Shown: piece by piece, positions 21,064 to 28,808 of the stretch | Layout: every line of letters begins with the position of its first letter | Numbering within the stretch: the first letter of the stretch is position 1 | Origin: Chloroflexi bacterium UBA4736 | Lineage (GTDB): Bacteria; Chloroflexota; Dormibacteria; Dormibacterales; Dormibacteraceae | Assembly: GCA_002404015.1 (NCBI GenBank) | Contig: DHIW01000060.1 | Span: 8,179-37,648, forward strand | Reading direction: 5' to 3' | DNA length: 29,470 bases | Translations under genes and position numbers: made by a program | Notes under the pieces: generated by a model | What the model was told of the DNA's origin: nothing | Seen by the model: only the letters and a program-made list of their open reading frames with translations | Databases searched by the model: none

Positions 21064-21756
21064 TCAGTCCGGCGGCGTGTCCAGCGGGGGTTCGGCCCCT
21101 GCGAGCTGCAGGCAGGCCGACACGAACTGCTCTTCGGGCAGCGCGCCCACGAACGCGCCGGACTGGTTGACCACGGTGCGAGGCACGCCCTGCACCCCGA
21201 ACCTCTGGGAGAGCTCGGGAAACTCGCCGGCCTCCACCGACAGCGCCCGGACCTGGGGTGATGCGATGGCCATCCGGTTGGCGAGGCTCACGGCCTGCGG
21301 GCAGTACCGTCAAGTCGGGGTCGCGAAGACCATCACCTCGAGCGGGTCGGTGAGCGCCGCCAGGCGATCCAATGTCCGTTCGCTGAGCCCCGCCTCGTCA
21401 CGCGACACGCGCTCGATCGCGTCAACCACCGTCGCGAACTCGTAGCCCGCCGTGAGCCCTTGCCAGGCGATCCGGCTCTCCTGGCCGGGCGCCCCGAGCG
21501 TCAGGGTCGGAACCTCATGGGTATCCCCGTTGGCGCTGACGTCGATCACCTCGAGCGCCAGCAGGTCGGGGGCGGCCGACTGGACGTCCTCGGCAAGCTG
21601 CCGCGCCTCGTCACAGGTCGCACAGCCCAGCCCGCTGGGCAGGATAAGGCGGCCGCTTCCGGGGCGCGTGAACAGGCGCATCTGGACCGGACCGGCGAGC
21701 CGCTCCTCAAAGCGCGCGCGCAGCTGCTCCTTGAGCTGCTCGCTGAGGATCGCCAT
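21064..21756 (-). CDS. Glutaredoxin-like protein disulfide oxidoreductase, candidate selenoprotein (in-frame UGA as Sec149)
   Basis: The protein has two thioredoxin folds, as in the PDO/glutaredoxin-like family of thiol-disulfide oxidoreductases. The first (about residues 20-120) carries an ordinary active site, C45-A-T-C48. In the second, the strand EVMVFATPT is followed by UGA (21312-21310), then RYCPQAV. In relatives as I recall them the motif is TPTCPYCP, so the UGA replaces exactly the attacking Cys of CxxC. Translation stays open for 82 more codons with full family similarity (QGVPRTVVNQSGAF, the cis-Pro loop) to a TGA at 21066-21064. Read as selenocysteine, the product is 230 residues. 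A stem-loop sits just after the UGA. The ATG at 21756 (MAILSEQLKEQL) is the chosen start. Without Sec decoding it would be two fragments, 21310-21756 and 21064-21291. A plain nonsense mutation (TGC to TGA) is the alternative. Confidence 0.8.
21275..21312 (-). other. Candidate bacterial SECIS element directly after the UGA codon
   Basis: Reading the minus strand from the UGA (21312-21310): CGGU (21309-21306) can pair with ACCG (21278-21275). Inside is an upper stem AGGC/GCCU (21296-21293 with 21287-21284) and a 5-nt loop CGUGA. The loop begins 18 nt after the UGA and has a G at its second position, within the range I recall for bacterial SECIS hairpins. The stems are short, so this was judged by hand only. 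Confidence 0.5.
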
Positions 21757-21824
21757 CACGGCAAGCGTATCCTGGGACCTCGGCCGGGCGTGACCTGGCA
21801 GTGGGGTCACGCGTTGATCAGCCG

Positions 21825-22181
21825 ATGCGAACCTTAGCTCTCGGCCTCCTGGCGGCTGCCCTTCTGGGCTGCGGGCAGCAGGTCACGTTGGTGACAGGCA
21901 GCGTGACCGGCACCGTCAGCGCCAGTCCCTGCCGCCCGGTCGAGCGGGTGGGCGATCCGCCCTGCCCTCCAGTCCCCAATGTCGCGATCGACTTCACCGA
22001 CAGCGGCGCTCACACCTTCACAGCGACCACCGACTCGACCGGCACCTACCTGGTCTCGCTGGCGCCAGGCGCGTATTCGATCCGGGTCAGGTCGGGGTTC
22101 CGAAGCCAGCCCGATCGGGTCACGGTGGCGGCCGGCCAGACCGTCTCGCTCAACCTGACCTTCGACTCCGGCATCCGTTAG
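21825..22181 (+). CDS. Small lipoprotein with carboxypeptidase-regulatory-like (Cna-B type) fold
   Basis: A 118-residue secreted lipoprotein. The signal peptide MRTLALGLLAAALLGC ends in the lipobox LLGC (Cys16). The mature part reads as a single beta-sandwich: VTGSVTGTVSASP, NVAIDFTDSGAHTFTATTDSTGTYLVSLAPGAYSIRVRSG, VTVAAGQTVSLNLTFDSG. This pattern is typical of carboxypeptidase regulatory-like repeats. Two Cys in the loop (PCRPVE, PPCPP) may form a disulfide. It is divergent from the selenoprotein candidate, with 68 bp between the start codons; a link between an extracytoplasmic disulfide and the oxidoreductase is speculative. No function can be assigned. Confidence 0.8.
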   Translation: MRTLALGLLAAALLGCGQQVTLVTGSVTGTVSASPCRPVERVGDPPCPPVPNVAIDFTDSGAHTFTATTDSTGTYLVSLAPGAYSIRVRSGFRSQPDRVTVAAGQTVSLNLTFDSGIR

Positions 22182-22214
22182 CGGCGCCGGCCTCCAGGCG
22201 ACTCCCTGGGTCGT

Positions 22215-23204
22215 TCAGCTGTCCAATCGGGCCACCAGGTCGACCAGCCGCTCGAACTGGGCCACCTGCTCTGCCGGCTCGGTCCCGAACCAGGGGACGC
22301 TCAGCGAGAGGCGGTCCGCCAGCGGCCGCCATCTTTCCAACCCGGCCGCCAGGTCGTCGCCGACGATGACGCCGAGTCGGTCCAGATAGTTCTGGTCGAT
22401 CAAATCGCGGGCCTCCTGGCGGCGGCCCTCCTTGCCCGCCGCCAGGACAGCGTCCGCCACCTCGCCCAGGCCCGCGTGGTCGAGCACTCTGCGATAGGCG
22501 GGCACGGTGTAGGCGACCATCTGCGCCGCCGCCGCCTCGCGGGTGGACGTCACCACCAGCTGGAGCAGGAGCTTGGGGACCGGGCGCCCGGCAATGTGGG
22601 CGCCTTCCGCCAGTGCCGGCCGCATCACGTCGCGGACATACTCGACCGTCGTGAAGGGGTGCGCGGCCAGGCCATCCGCGACCTCGCCGGCCGCCCTGGT
22701 CATCACCGGGTTGACAGCCGCGACGTAGATGGGCGGCTCCTGCACGCTGGCGTCCGCCCCGGGTTGGAAGGCGGGCCGGCGGATCCGGTAGAACTCCCCC
22801 TCGTACTTGCCGTAACCCTTGCGGAACGCGTCGAAGCAGGCCCGGACCGCCCGCACGTAGTCCTTCATGCGGCTCGCCGGATGGTCGGCGGTGACCCCAT
22901 AGCGGGACTCCAGGGTGGGTCCCACCTGGCTGCCGAGTCCGAGGACGAAGCGGCCACCGCTCCACTCCGAGAGGTCCCAGGCCGCGCTGGCGGTCACGGT
23001 CGGTGAGCGCGCAAAGGCGACGGCCACGTTGGTCCCCACCTGCACGGTCGAGGTGCCCTGGATGGCGGCGGCGCTGAGCAGGTACGGCTCGCGCCGAACG
23101 TCAAGGACCCAGACCGCCTCGCAGCCCGCCGTCTCGGCGAGGCCTGCCAGCCGGCGGGCCTCGGCCGGCCACACTGCGCCAGGGAGCGCGATGCCCGGCT
23201 TCAT
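22215..23204 (-). CDS. Luciferase-like (LLM class) oxidoreductase, probably F420-dependent
   Basis: A 329-residue TIM-barrel flavin/F420 oxidoreductase of the bacterial luciferase superfamily. Characteristic segments are AGCEAVWVLDVRREPYLL, TVQVGTNVAVAFARSPTVTA, the substrate/cofactor loop GGRFVLGLGSQVGP, and PPIYVAAVNPVMTRAAGEVADGLAAHPFTT. The DxRREP and GSQ patterns resemble the TIGR03617-like F420-dependent group of actinobacteria more than FMN luciferases, but the cofactor is inferred. The ATG at 23204 gives the normal first strand (KPGIALPG); the frame extends upstream to 23288 without conservation. It is the last gene of the minus-strand series that begins with leuS, 141 bp after it. 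Confidence 0.88.
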   Translation of the reverse strand: MKPGIALPGAVWPAEARRLAGLAETAGCEAVWVLDVRREPYLLSAAAIQGTSTVQVGTNVAVAFARSPTVTASAAWDLSEWSGGRFVLGLGSQVGPTLESRYGVTADHPASRMKDYVRAVRACFDAFRKGYGKYEGEFYRIRRPAFQPGADASVQEPPIYVAAVNPVMTRAAGEVADGLAAHPFTTVEYVRDVMRPALAEGAHIAGRPVPKLLLQLVVTSTREAAAAQMVAYTVPAYRRVLDHAGLGEVADAVLAAGKEGRRQEARDLIDQNYLDRLGVIVGDDLAAGLERWRPLADRLSLSVPWFGTEPAEQVAQFERLVDLVARLDS

Positions 23205-23214
23205 TAGGCGTGGG

Positions 23215-23232
23215 GGAAACAAGCTTGTTTCC
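23215..23232. repeat. Perfect 18-bp palindrome upstream of the LLM oxidoreductase
   Basis: GGAAACAAGCTTGTTTCC is a perfect palindrome, 10 nt upstream of the ATG at 23204. Its size and symmetry fit a dimeric repressor site (for example TetR type), although no regulator gene is adjacent. A wider inverted repeat, TCCCTCATC/GATGAGGGA, lies just beyond it, at about 23248-23285. Confidence 0.55.
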
Positions 23233-23290
23233 GCCACGGACCCCCTTCCCTCATCAGATGTCGGTCGGCGAAAGGATGAGGGACTCACAC

Positions 23291-23309
23291 GGGCGGGCGA
23301 AGCCCGCCC
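23291..23309 (-). terminator. Strong hairpin after leuS, candidate terminator
   Basis: GGGCGGGC (23291-23298) and GCCCGCCC (23302-23309) form a perfect 8-bp stem with a 3-nt loop, 37 nt beyond the leuS stop codon on the minus strand. No T-run follows. The sequence is also of the kind found as dispersed palindromes in G+C-rich genomes. Confidence 0.45.
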
Positions 23310-23345
23310 TTACGGCGCCATCCTTCCTAGTCAAAGAAAGGTCCT

Positions 23346-25781
23346 CTATGGGACGAGGTTGATGAGCTTGTCGGGGACGAAGAACACCCGGCTGGGGCGG
23401 CCGCCGTTGAGAGAGCGCTTCACGGACTCGCTGGCGAGCGCCGCCAGGATGGCCTCCGGCTCACTCAGGCCCGCCGGCACTGAGAGGCGGTCGCGGACCT
23501 TACCGGCCACCTGCACGACCAGGGTGACCTCCGGCTCGGCGGCCGCCGCCGCGTCGTACTCGGGCCAGGCGGCGTCGGCGCAGAGGCCCTGCCCCCCGAC
23601 CCGCTCCCAGAGCTCCTCGCCGACGTGGGGCGCCATCGGGTTCAGGAGGAGCACCAGCGTCCGGATCGAGTCCGCCCAGGCCGCATCCCGGGCGCCGCCC
23701 TTCTGGACGTGGTCCTGCTGGGCGTTGGAGAGCTCCATGAGGGCGGCCACGGCGGTGTTGAAGTGGAAGCCGGCGTAGTCATCTGTGACTTTCTGGATGG
23801 CCTGTTGGGTGCGCCGGCGCAGCAGCTCGTCGGAGGCCCCGGACCCGATCACCTCCAGGGTCTCGGGCTCGACCGCCAGCCGCCAGACCCGGTGCAGGAA
23901 GCGCACCACCCCGGACATGCCCTCGTCCGACCACTCCACGTCGTCTTCGGGGGGGCCGATGAACATCTCGTAGACCCGGCCCGCGTCCGCCCCCTGCTGG
24001 GCGACGAGCTCCTCGGGCGTGACGCCGTTCCCCCTGGACTTCGACATGACCTGCCCAAAGCGCTTGACCATGCCCTGGGTGAACAGGCGGACGAAGGGCT
24101 CGCCGGCTTCGACGAGCCCCGCGTCCTGCAGGACCTTCTGGAAGAAGCGCGAGTACATCAGGTGCAGGATGGCGTGCTCCACGCCACCGGTGTACTGGTC
24201 GACCGGCATCCAGCGGTTGACCAGCTCGGAGTCGAACGGCCGGTCCTCGTTGCGCGCGTCCGTATAGCGCAGGAAGTACCAGGAGGAATCGACGAATGTG
24301 TCCATGGTGTCGGTCTCCCGGCGCGCCTCGCCGCCGCATTGGGGGCAGGTGGTGCGGTACCAGTCGGGCTGCTCGGAGAGTCGCTCGTAGCGCTCGGGCA
24401 GCTTGACCGGCAGCTGCTCGACAGGCACCGGCACGATGCCACAGGTCGGGCAGTGGACCATAGGGATCGGGCAGCCCCAGTAGCGCTGGCGCGAGATCAG
24501 CCAGTCGCGCAGGCGGAACTTGGTCGCCCTCCTGCCCACTCCCCGCGCTTCCAGGTCGTCGGCGATCCGCTCGAACCCGGTCCGCGCGTCCAGGCCGTCA
24601 TAAGGCCCGCTGTTGACCATCGTCCCGTACCCCGTGTAGGCGCCGGCAAGCTCGCCCTGCGGACCGTCGGGGGGCGCGGTCACCTCCCGGATGGGCAGCC
24701 CGAACTTCCTGGCGAACGCGAAGTCGCGCTCATCGTGGCCGGGCACGGCCATGATGGCTCCGGTCCCGTACGTCACCAGGACGTAGTCGGCCGCCCAGAT
24801 CGGCACCCGCTCGCCGTTCACGGGGTTGATCGCGAAGGCCCCGGTCGGTACCCCGGTCTTCTCCTTCTCTGTGGAGAGCCGCTCGATGTCGGTCTCCTTC
24901 CGCGCGGCTTCGACGTAGGAGCGCACCGCCTGGCGATGCTCGGGGGTGGTGATCCGCTCGACCAGATGGTGCTCGGGGGCGAGGACCATGAACGTCGCCC
25001 CGAACAGGGTGTCAGGGCGCGTCGTGTAGATCCGCAGCATTTCGTCGGCGCCCTCGACGGCGAAGTCGACCTCCAGGCCCTGGCTGCGCCCGATCCAGTT
25101 GGCCTGCATCACGCGGACCTTCTCCGGCCACTCGCCCAGCAGGGCGAGGTCGTCGAGCAGCCGGTCCGCGTAGTCCGTGATCTTGAGAAACCACTGCTCC
25201 AGGTCCTTCTTCTCGACCGGGACTTCAGGGTGGCGCCAGCAGCAGCCGTTGATGACCTGCTCGTTGGCCAGCACCGTCTGGTCGACAGGGCACCAGTTGA
25301 CGGGCGCCATCGCCCGATAGGCCAGGCCGCGCTCGTGGAAGAGCAGGAAGAGCCACTGCGTCCAGCGGTAGTAGTCGGGTTCGCAGGTGGTCACCTCGCG
25401 GTCCCAGTCGTACAGGGTGCCGATCATCGCCAGCTGCTCCTTGAAGGCCGCGATGTTCTCCTGCGTCCAGGTTCGGGGGTGCATGTTCCCGCGCTTCATG
25501 GCGGCGTTCTCGGCGGGCAGGCCGAAGGCGTCCCAGCCGAAGGGGTTCAGCACCTCGAAACCGCGCATCCGGTAGAAGCGGGCGATGAGGTCGCCGATCA
25601 CGTAGTTGCGCATGTGACCGACGGTGGGGTCCCCGCTGGGGTAGGGGAACATCACCAGGTTGTAGTACTTGGGCTTGGACGAGCCGTCGTCCGCCTTCAT
25701 CACGCCGCGCTCGCGCCAGGTGCGCTGCCATTTGGGCTCGATGTCTTGCGGCACGTAGCCGCGACGGCGGTCGAGGGTCAT
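23346..25781 (-). CDS. leuS: Leucine--tRNA ligase
   Basis: LeuRS charges tRNA-Leu with leucine. The 811-residue protein is of the bacterial type. The class I signature is [16 protein letters not shown], with the HIGH motif as GHMRN. The CP1 editing domain (about 220-420) includes [25 protein letters not shown] sequence and the [15 protein letters not shown] proofreading motif. Zinc-binding cysteines are in CPTCGIVPV and CPQCGGEA, and the KMSKS loop is VMSKSRGN. The C-terminal tRNA-binding domain ends in [10 protein letters not shown]. The ATG at 25781 ([19 protein letters not shown]) fits the family; the longer frame to 25916 overlaps the divergent HIT gene and is rejected. Confidence 0.97.
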   Translation of the reverse strand: MTLDRRRGYVPQDIEPKWQRTWRERGVMKADDGSSKPKYYNLVMFPYPSGDPTVGHMRNYVIGDLIARFYRMRGFEVLNPFGWDAFGLPAENAAMKRGNMHPRTWTQENIAAFKEQLAMIGTLYDWDREVTTCEPDYYRWTQWLFLLFHERGLAYRAMAPVNWCPVDQTVLANEQVINGCCWRHPEVPVEKKDLEQWFLKITDYADRLLDDLALLGEWPEKVRVMQANWIGRSQGLEVDFAVEGADEMLRIYTTRPDTLFGATFMVLAPEHHLVERITTPEHRQAVRSYVEAARKETDIERLSTEKEKTGVPTGAFAINPVNGERVPIWAADYVLVTYGTGAIMAVPGHDERDFAFARKFGLPIREVTAPPDGPQGELAGAYTGYGTMVNSGPYDGLDARTGFERIADDLEARGVGRRATKFRLRDWLISRQRYWGCPIPMVHCPTCGIVPVPVEQLPVKLPERYERLSEQPDWYRTTCPQCGGEARRETDTMDTFVDSSWYFLRYTDARNEDRPFDSELVNRWMPVDQYTGGVEHAILHLMYSRFFQKVLQDAGLVEAGEPFVRLFTQGMVKRFGQVMSKSRGNGVTPEELVAQQGADAGRVYEMFIGPPEDDVEWSDEGMSGVVRFLHRVWRLAVEPETLEVIGSGASDELLRRRTQQAIQKVTDDYAGFHFNTAVAALMELSNAQQDHVQKGGARDAAWADSIRTLVLLLNPMAPHVGEELWERVGGQGLCADAAWPEYDAAAAAEPEVTLVVQVAGKVRDRLSVPAGLSEPEAILAALASESVKRSLNGGRPSRVFFVPDKLINLVP

Positions 25782-25806
25782 GTGAACCGTAGAGTTTATC
25801 GAGCGC

Positions 25807-26298
25807 ATGAAGCAGCTCTTCGCGCCGTGGCGGATGGAGTACATCGGCGGCGAGCCCGAGGCCGGCTGCCTCTTCTGCCGGGTCAGGGAGGCGGGCCCCG
25901 AGCATGACGCCGACAACCTGGTGGTCTGGCGGGGGCCGGAGGCGCTCGTGATGCTTAACCGGTTCCCCTACAACAGCGGCCACGTGCTGGTCGCTCCGCG
26001 GGCTCATGTCGGCGACCTGGCCGACCTCGGAGACCCCGAGTCGCTGGCCCTGATGCAGGCGCTGCGCAGAGCGCTCGGCGTGCTCCGCCAGGTGCTGGCT
26101 CCGGACGGCTTCAACGTCGGCGCCAACCTGGGACGGGTGGCGGGAGCGGGCATCCCCGACCACGTCCACCTCCACGCCGTCCCGCGCTGGAGCGGCGACA
26201 CCAACTTCCTTCCGGTGCTGGGCGAGGTCAAGGTCATCAACGAGCACCTGCAGCGCACCTGGGAGAAGGTGGCCGCAGCCTTCAGCGCGGCCGGCTGA
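25807..26298 (+). CDS. HIT-family protein, diadenosine polyphosphate phosphorylase/hydrolase-like
   Basis: A 163-residue histidine-triad protein. The start is [12 protein letters not shown], then the paired Cys [27 protein letters not shown], and the catalytic triad motif [11 protein letters not shown] (H-x-H-x-H) near residue 136. Start, length and the APWR..Y motif match the actinobacterial Ap4A phosphorylase-type HIT proteins (Rv2613c-like), which split dinucleoside polyphosphates. It is divergent from leuS with only 25 bp between the start codons. Aminoacyl-tRNA synthetases make Ap4A as a by-product, so the pairing is reasonable. TTTATC lies 6 nt before the ATG as a weak -10 candidate for a leaderless start. 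Confidence 0.92.
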   Translation: MKQLFAPWRMEYIGGEPEAGCLFCRVREAGPEHDADNLVVWRGPEALVMLNRFPYNSGHVLVAPRAHVGDLADLGDPESLALMQALRRALGVLRQVLAPDGFNVGANLGRVAGAGIPDHVHLHAVPRWSGDTNFLPVLGEVKVINEHLQRTWEKVAAAFSAAG

Positions 26299-26346
26299 CC
26301 AGCCGCACCGGGCCTCGTCAGCGGGCGGCGGGCCGGGCGGCGAGGC

Positions 26347-26760
26347 TCAGTGGTCTTCGAAGTGTTCGCGCTCAGCCGTCCCGCCGAGCGGGTCGATGGT
26401 CCCGGGAGCGCTGAGAAATCCGCCGATCACGGCAGACAAGAGCACGACCGCCCCGGCGGCGAGCGCGGCCCCGAAGCCGGCCCACTGATATACGACGACG
26501 CCCGAGATCCAGCTGAGGGCGAAAAGCATCACGAATCCGATTCGGGACACCAGGATCCCGGTCTTGAGGTCCGTGCGCCAGGCCCTCACCGCCGGGGCGA
26601 AGCGGCGGCCAAACGGGCTCTCGAGAGCCGCGTCGACGCCGGCAACGCTCAGCCTCCGCGCCTCCTGGGCAAGTTTGTTCATGGTCGATCTGGCGGCCCT
26701 TAGCTTGTCAGAAAAGTCGTCGGCCGCCCCCGCATTGCTTATCCCCACGTACCTGGACAA
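26347..26760 (-). CDS. Small two-helix membrane protein, function unknown
   Basis: A protein of up to 137 residues. A charged N-terminal half (DDFSDKLRAARSTMNKLAQE) is followed by two transmembrane segments near residues 70-95 (ILVSRIGFVMLFALSWISGV) and 98-120 (AALAAGAVVLLSAVIGGFL), and a short acidic/His tail. I do not recognise the family. The start is uncertain: TTG 26760 as given, or GTG 26748 (VGISNAG) with AGG a few bases upstream. It is the last of a minus-strand run of small membrane proteins (27278 to 26347). Confidence 0.6.
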   Translation of the reverse strand: MSRYVGISNAGAADDFSDKLRAARSTMNKLAQEARRLSVAGVDAALESPFGRRFAPAVRAWRTDLKTGILVSRIGFVMLFALSWISGVVVYQWAGFGAALAAGAVVLLSAVIGGFLSAPGTIDPLGGTAEREHFEDH

Positions 26761-26844
26761 CGCCCCGCCGGCGACATCCCTTGCGGACTCGACGGCTGGG
26801 GAAGGTCCTCCATGCGGCCGATCCGACCCCGCCGGGACCGTGTT

Positions 26845-27180
26845 TCAGACGCTTGCCAGCAGGGCCAGGTTGTTCAGCGAGACGATCAAAAGCCCGATCG
26901 CGCAGCCCTGGATGGAGGCGAGCACGAGCCCGTAGATGAGGCGCGATCCGGGCCGCCCGGCGAAGACCCAGCGCGACGCCAGGGCCGCCGCCGCGGCCAG
27001 TGCCAAGACCAGCGTGAGCTTGGTGAACCAGAGCAGCCCGAGCCCGCCGAGCCCGAGCAGGTTGGCGCTGACGGACATGGCCTCGATGGTGCCCCGCGTC
27101 CGGTCGGCCGCCGTGGTGAGCACGTCGGTGAACTGCGCCAGGCCGAGCAGGATGATCCAGACCAGGGCTTGGCGGAGCAC
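26845..27180 (-). CDS. Small membrane protein, DUF5658-like
   Basis: A 111-residue protein with three likely membrane helices: LVWIILLGLAQFTDVLTT, LLGLGGLGLLWFTKLTLVLALAAAAALA and YGLVLASIQGCAIGLLIVSL. The pattern of a first helix with QFTDVLTT, followed by N(L/P) and a WF-K-containing second helix, resembles DUF5658 proteins of unknown role. The start is GTG at 27180, with AGGAG overlapping it, 2 nt after the stop codon of a 31-codon ORF; the two are probably coupled. Confidence 0.65.
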   Translation of the reverse strand: MLRQALVWIILLGLAQFTDVLTTAADRTRGTIEAMSVSANLLGLGGLGLLWFTKLTLVLALAAAAALASRWVFAGRPGSRLIYGLVLASIQGCAIGLLIVSLNNLALLASV

Positions 27181-27182
27181 TC

Positions 27183-27278
27183 CTAGTGCGGCTGTCGCAT
27201 CTTCAAGATCGCCTGCGCCAGGCAGCCACCGATGGCCGCGGCCACCAGGTTCAGTTCGACCAACCGGAGAATCACCAA
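27183..27278 (-). CDS. Possible 31-residue single-helix membrane peptide
   Basis: From TTG 27278 (or GTG 27275) to TAG 27185-27183. The peptide is one hydrophobic helix, VILRLVELNLVAAAIGGCLA, with a short basic end (LKMRQPH). It is supported by position: it ends 2 nt before the next gene's GTG and starts about 20 nt after a plausible promoter, with a G-rich run (GGGGGGG) between. It is too short to judge by similarity. Confidence 0.4.
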   Translation of the reverse strand: MVILRLVELNLVAAAIGGCLAQAILKMRQPH

Positions 27279-27300
27279 GTGATCCAATCCCCCCCGGAAA

Positions 27301-27329
27301 ACGTTAATCCAAACGGACGATCTGAGCAA
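27301..27329 (-). promoter_or_regulatory. Candidate promoter of the small membrane-protein unit
   Basis: On the minus strand TTGCTC (27329-27324) and TAACGT (27306-27301) are separated by exactly 17 nt, about 22 nt before the start of the 31-residue ORF. The -10 fits TAnnnT; the -35 keeps only TTG. The rest of the gap up to the acyl-CoA dehydrogenase stop codon (to 27415) shows nothing else. Confidence 0.4.
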
Positions 27330-27415
27330 TAGGCGATCTGGCCGCCATGGGGCCAGAGGGGCTGAACCGGCTGGTCAGGGCCGCGGTGGTGGGGCAGCGA
27401 TCCGACCTGGGCGGG

Positions 27416-28567
27416 CTACATGCCGTAGGTCTTGGCGATGATCTCCTTCATGATCTCGTCTGTCCCCGCTCCGATCCGGGCCAGGCGGGCGTCGCGCCAG
27501 GCTCGCTCGACCGGGAACTCGCGCATGTAGCCATGGCCGCCGAGGATCTGGATCGCCTCGTCGGCCACCCAGACGCTGACCTGCGTCGCCAGCAGCTTGG
27601 CCTGCGAGATCTCGCGCACCGGGTACTCGCCGCGGTTCCACTTGTCGGCGGTCTCGTAGACGAGGGCCCGAACCGCGGCCACGCGAGTCCCCATGTCGAC
27701 CAGCTTGTGCTTGATCACCTGGAAGTTCGCGATCGGGCGCCCGAAGGCGACTCGGTCCTTGGCGTACTGCATCGCGTACTCGAAGATCGATTGCGCGCCG
27801 GCGATGTGCCCGCAGGCCGCGATCAGGCGCTCGCCCTGCAGCTCCCACATCAGGTCGCTCCAGCCCTCGCCTTCCTCGCCGAGCCGGAACTCGGCGGGCA
27901 CCCGGCAGTCCTCGAACAGCAGCTCGGCAGTGTCGGAGGAGTGCATTCCGAGCTTCTTGAGGGTCCGGGTCACGTGGAACCCGGGCGTCTCCTTGGGGAC
28001 GACGAAGAGCGAGAAGCCCTTGTGGCCCGCCTCGGTGTCGGTCTTGGCGACCACCAGGCACCAGCTGCAGCGGGCGCCGTTGGTGATGAAGATCTTGCGG
28101 CCATTGATGACGTACTCGTCGCCGAAGCGCCGGGCTGTCGTCTTCATGCCGGCGAGGTCGGAGCCGGCGTCGGGCTCGGTCATGGCGATGGCGGCGATCG
28201 CCTCGCCACTGATGGCGGGCACCAGGAAGCGGCTCTTCTGGGCGTCCGTGCCGAACTTGAACACGGGCGGTGTCGCCATCTCGGTCTGGACCGCGACAGC
28301 CATGCCCAGGCCCCCGCAGTGGGCGCGCGCCATCTCCTCCGAGAGGACGACGGCCGAGAAGTAGTCGCCGCCCTGGCCACCCAGCTCCTGCGGGTAGCGC
28401 AGGCCCAGGAACCCCAGCTCGCCGAACCGGCGGAAGATCGAGTCCGGAAAGAGGGTCTCCTCCCACTCGTCGAGGTGGGGCACCACCTCCTTCTCGAGGA
28501 AGCGCCGGATGTGCAGGCGCAGCTCCTCGTGGGCATCGCTGAAGTGGGTGGTAGCGGCTTCGGCCAT
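27416..28567 (-). CDS. Acyl-CoA dehydrogenase
   Basis: A 383-residue flavoenzyme that introduces the alpha-beta double bond in acyl-CoA. Present are the FAD-binding IAMTEPDAGSDLAGMKTTA and VINGRKIFITNGA, the dimer/FAD segment RVAFGRPIANFQVIKHKLVDM, and AIQILGGHGYMREFPVERAWRDARL near the end. The usual catalytic Glu of short/medium-chain enzymes (YEGT) is missing: the segment reads IGAGTDEI. A Glu is available in ELQGERLIAACG, the position used by long-chain and isovaleryl-CoA dehydrogenases. The natural substrate is thus more likely long-chain or branched. The ATG at 28567 is preceded by TAGAAT at 6 nt, so the transcript should be leaderless. Confidence 0.94.
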   Translation of the reverse strand: MAEAATTHFSDAHEELRLHIRRFLEKEVVPHLDEWEETLFPDSIFRRFGELGFLGLRYPQELGGQGGDYFSAVVLSEEMARAHCGGLGMAVAVQTEMATPPVFKFGTDAQKSRFLVPAISGEAIAAIAMTEPDAGSDLAGMKTTARRFGDEYVINGRKIFITNGARCSWCLVVAKTDTEAGHKGFSLFVVPKETPGFHVTRTLKKLGMHSSDTAELLFEDCRVPAEFRLGEEGEGWSDLMWELQGERLIAACGHIAGAQSIFEYAMQYAKDRVAFGRPIANFQVIKHKLVDMGTRVAAVRALVYETADKWNRGEYPVREISQAKLLATQVSVWVADEAIQILGGHGYMREFPVERAWRDARLARIGAGTDEIMKEIIAKTYGM

Positions 28568-28573
28568 GCGGCG

Positions 28574-28579
28574 ATTCTA
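28574..28579 (-). promoter_or_regulatory. -10 element of the acyl-CoA dehydrogenase gene (leaderless start)
   Basis: On the minus strand TAGAAT (28579-28574) is followed by CGCCGC and then the ATG. The 6-nt gap is identical to that at three plus-strand genes in the window. Confidence 0.55.
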
Positions 28580-28610
28580 TGGGCGGCTACGGCTCCGAAG
28601 CGCCTTACGG

Positions 28611-28616
28611 TATGAT
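28611..28616 (+). promoter_or_regulatory. -10 element upstream of the bS22-like gene
   Basis: TATGAT matches the -10 consensus in five of six positions and lies about 60 nt before the TTG start of the bS22-like peptide. No clear -35 was seen. It probably also serves lemA, 33 nt further on. Confidence 0.45.
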
Positions 28617-28676
28617 TCGCGAGGCCCACCGGGGCCCGGTTCCCCAATTTGAAAGTTACGCGCGCATGGAGTTGGT

Positions 28677-28775
28677 TTGGGTTCGGTAATCAAGAAGCGG
28701 CGCAAGAAGATGCGCAAGCACAAGCACAAGAAGATGCTCAAGAAGACGCGTTGGCAGCGTCGAGCCCACGCCTAG
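28677..28775 (+). CDS. bS22-like (AURKAIP1/COX24 domain) 32-residue ribosomal peptide
   Basis: The tiny, extremely basic protein begins GSVIKKRRKKMRKHKHKKML and ends KKTRWQRRAHA. It matches the AURKAIP1/COX24 family (mitochondrial mS38 and actinobacterial bS22), which sits near the decoding region of the small subunit. The start is TTG at 28677 with GGAG 5 nt upstream (28668-28671); no ATG or GTG is in frame before the conserved SVIKKRRK. Length (32 residues) and the start-proximal SVIKKRRKKM motif are as in actinobacteria. Genes this short with TTG starts are easily missed by automatic annotation. Confidence 0.85.
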   Translation: MGSVIKKRRKKMRKHKHKKMLKKTRWQRRAHA

Positions 28776-28808
28776 CCGGTCCCAGCTAGGCACACACCAG
28801 GAGAGAGC

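Noticed and set aside
23625..25907. Very long open frame on the plus strand opposite leuS
   Set aside because: It is the antisense shadow of leuS in G+C-rich DNA, with Arg/Gly/Val/His-rich low-complexity text and no family motif.
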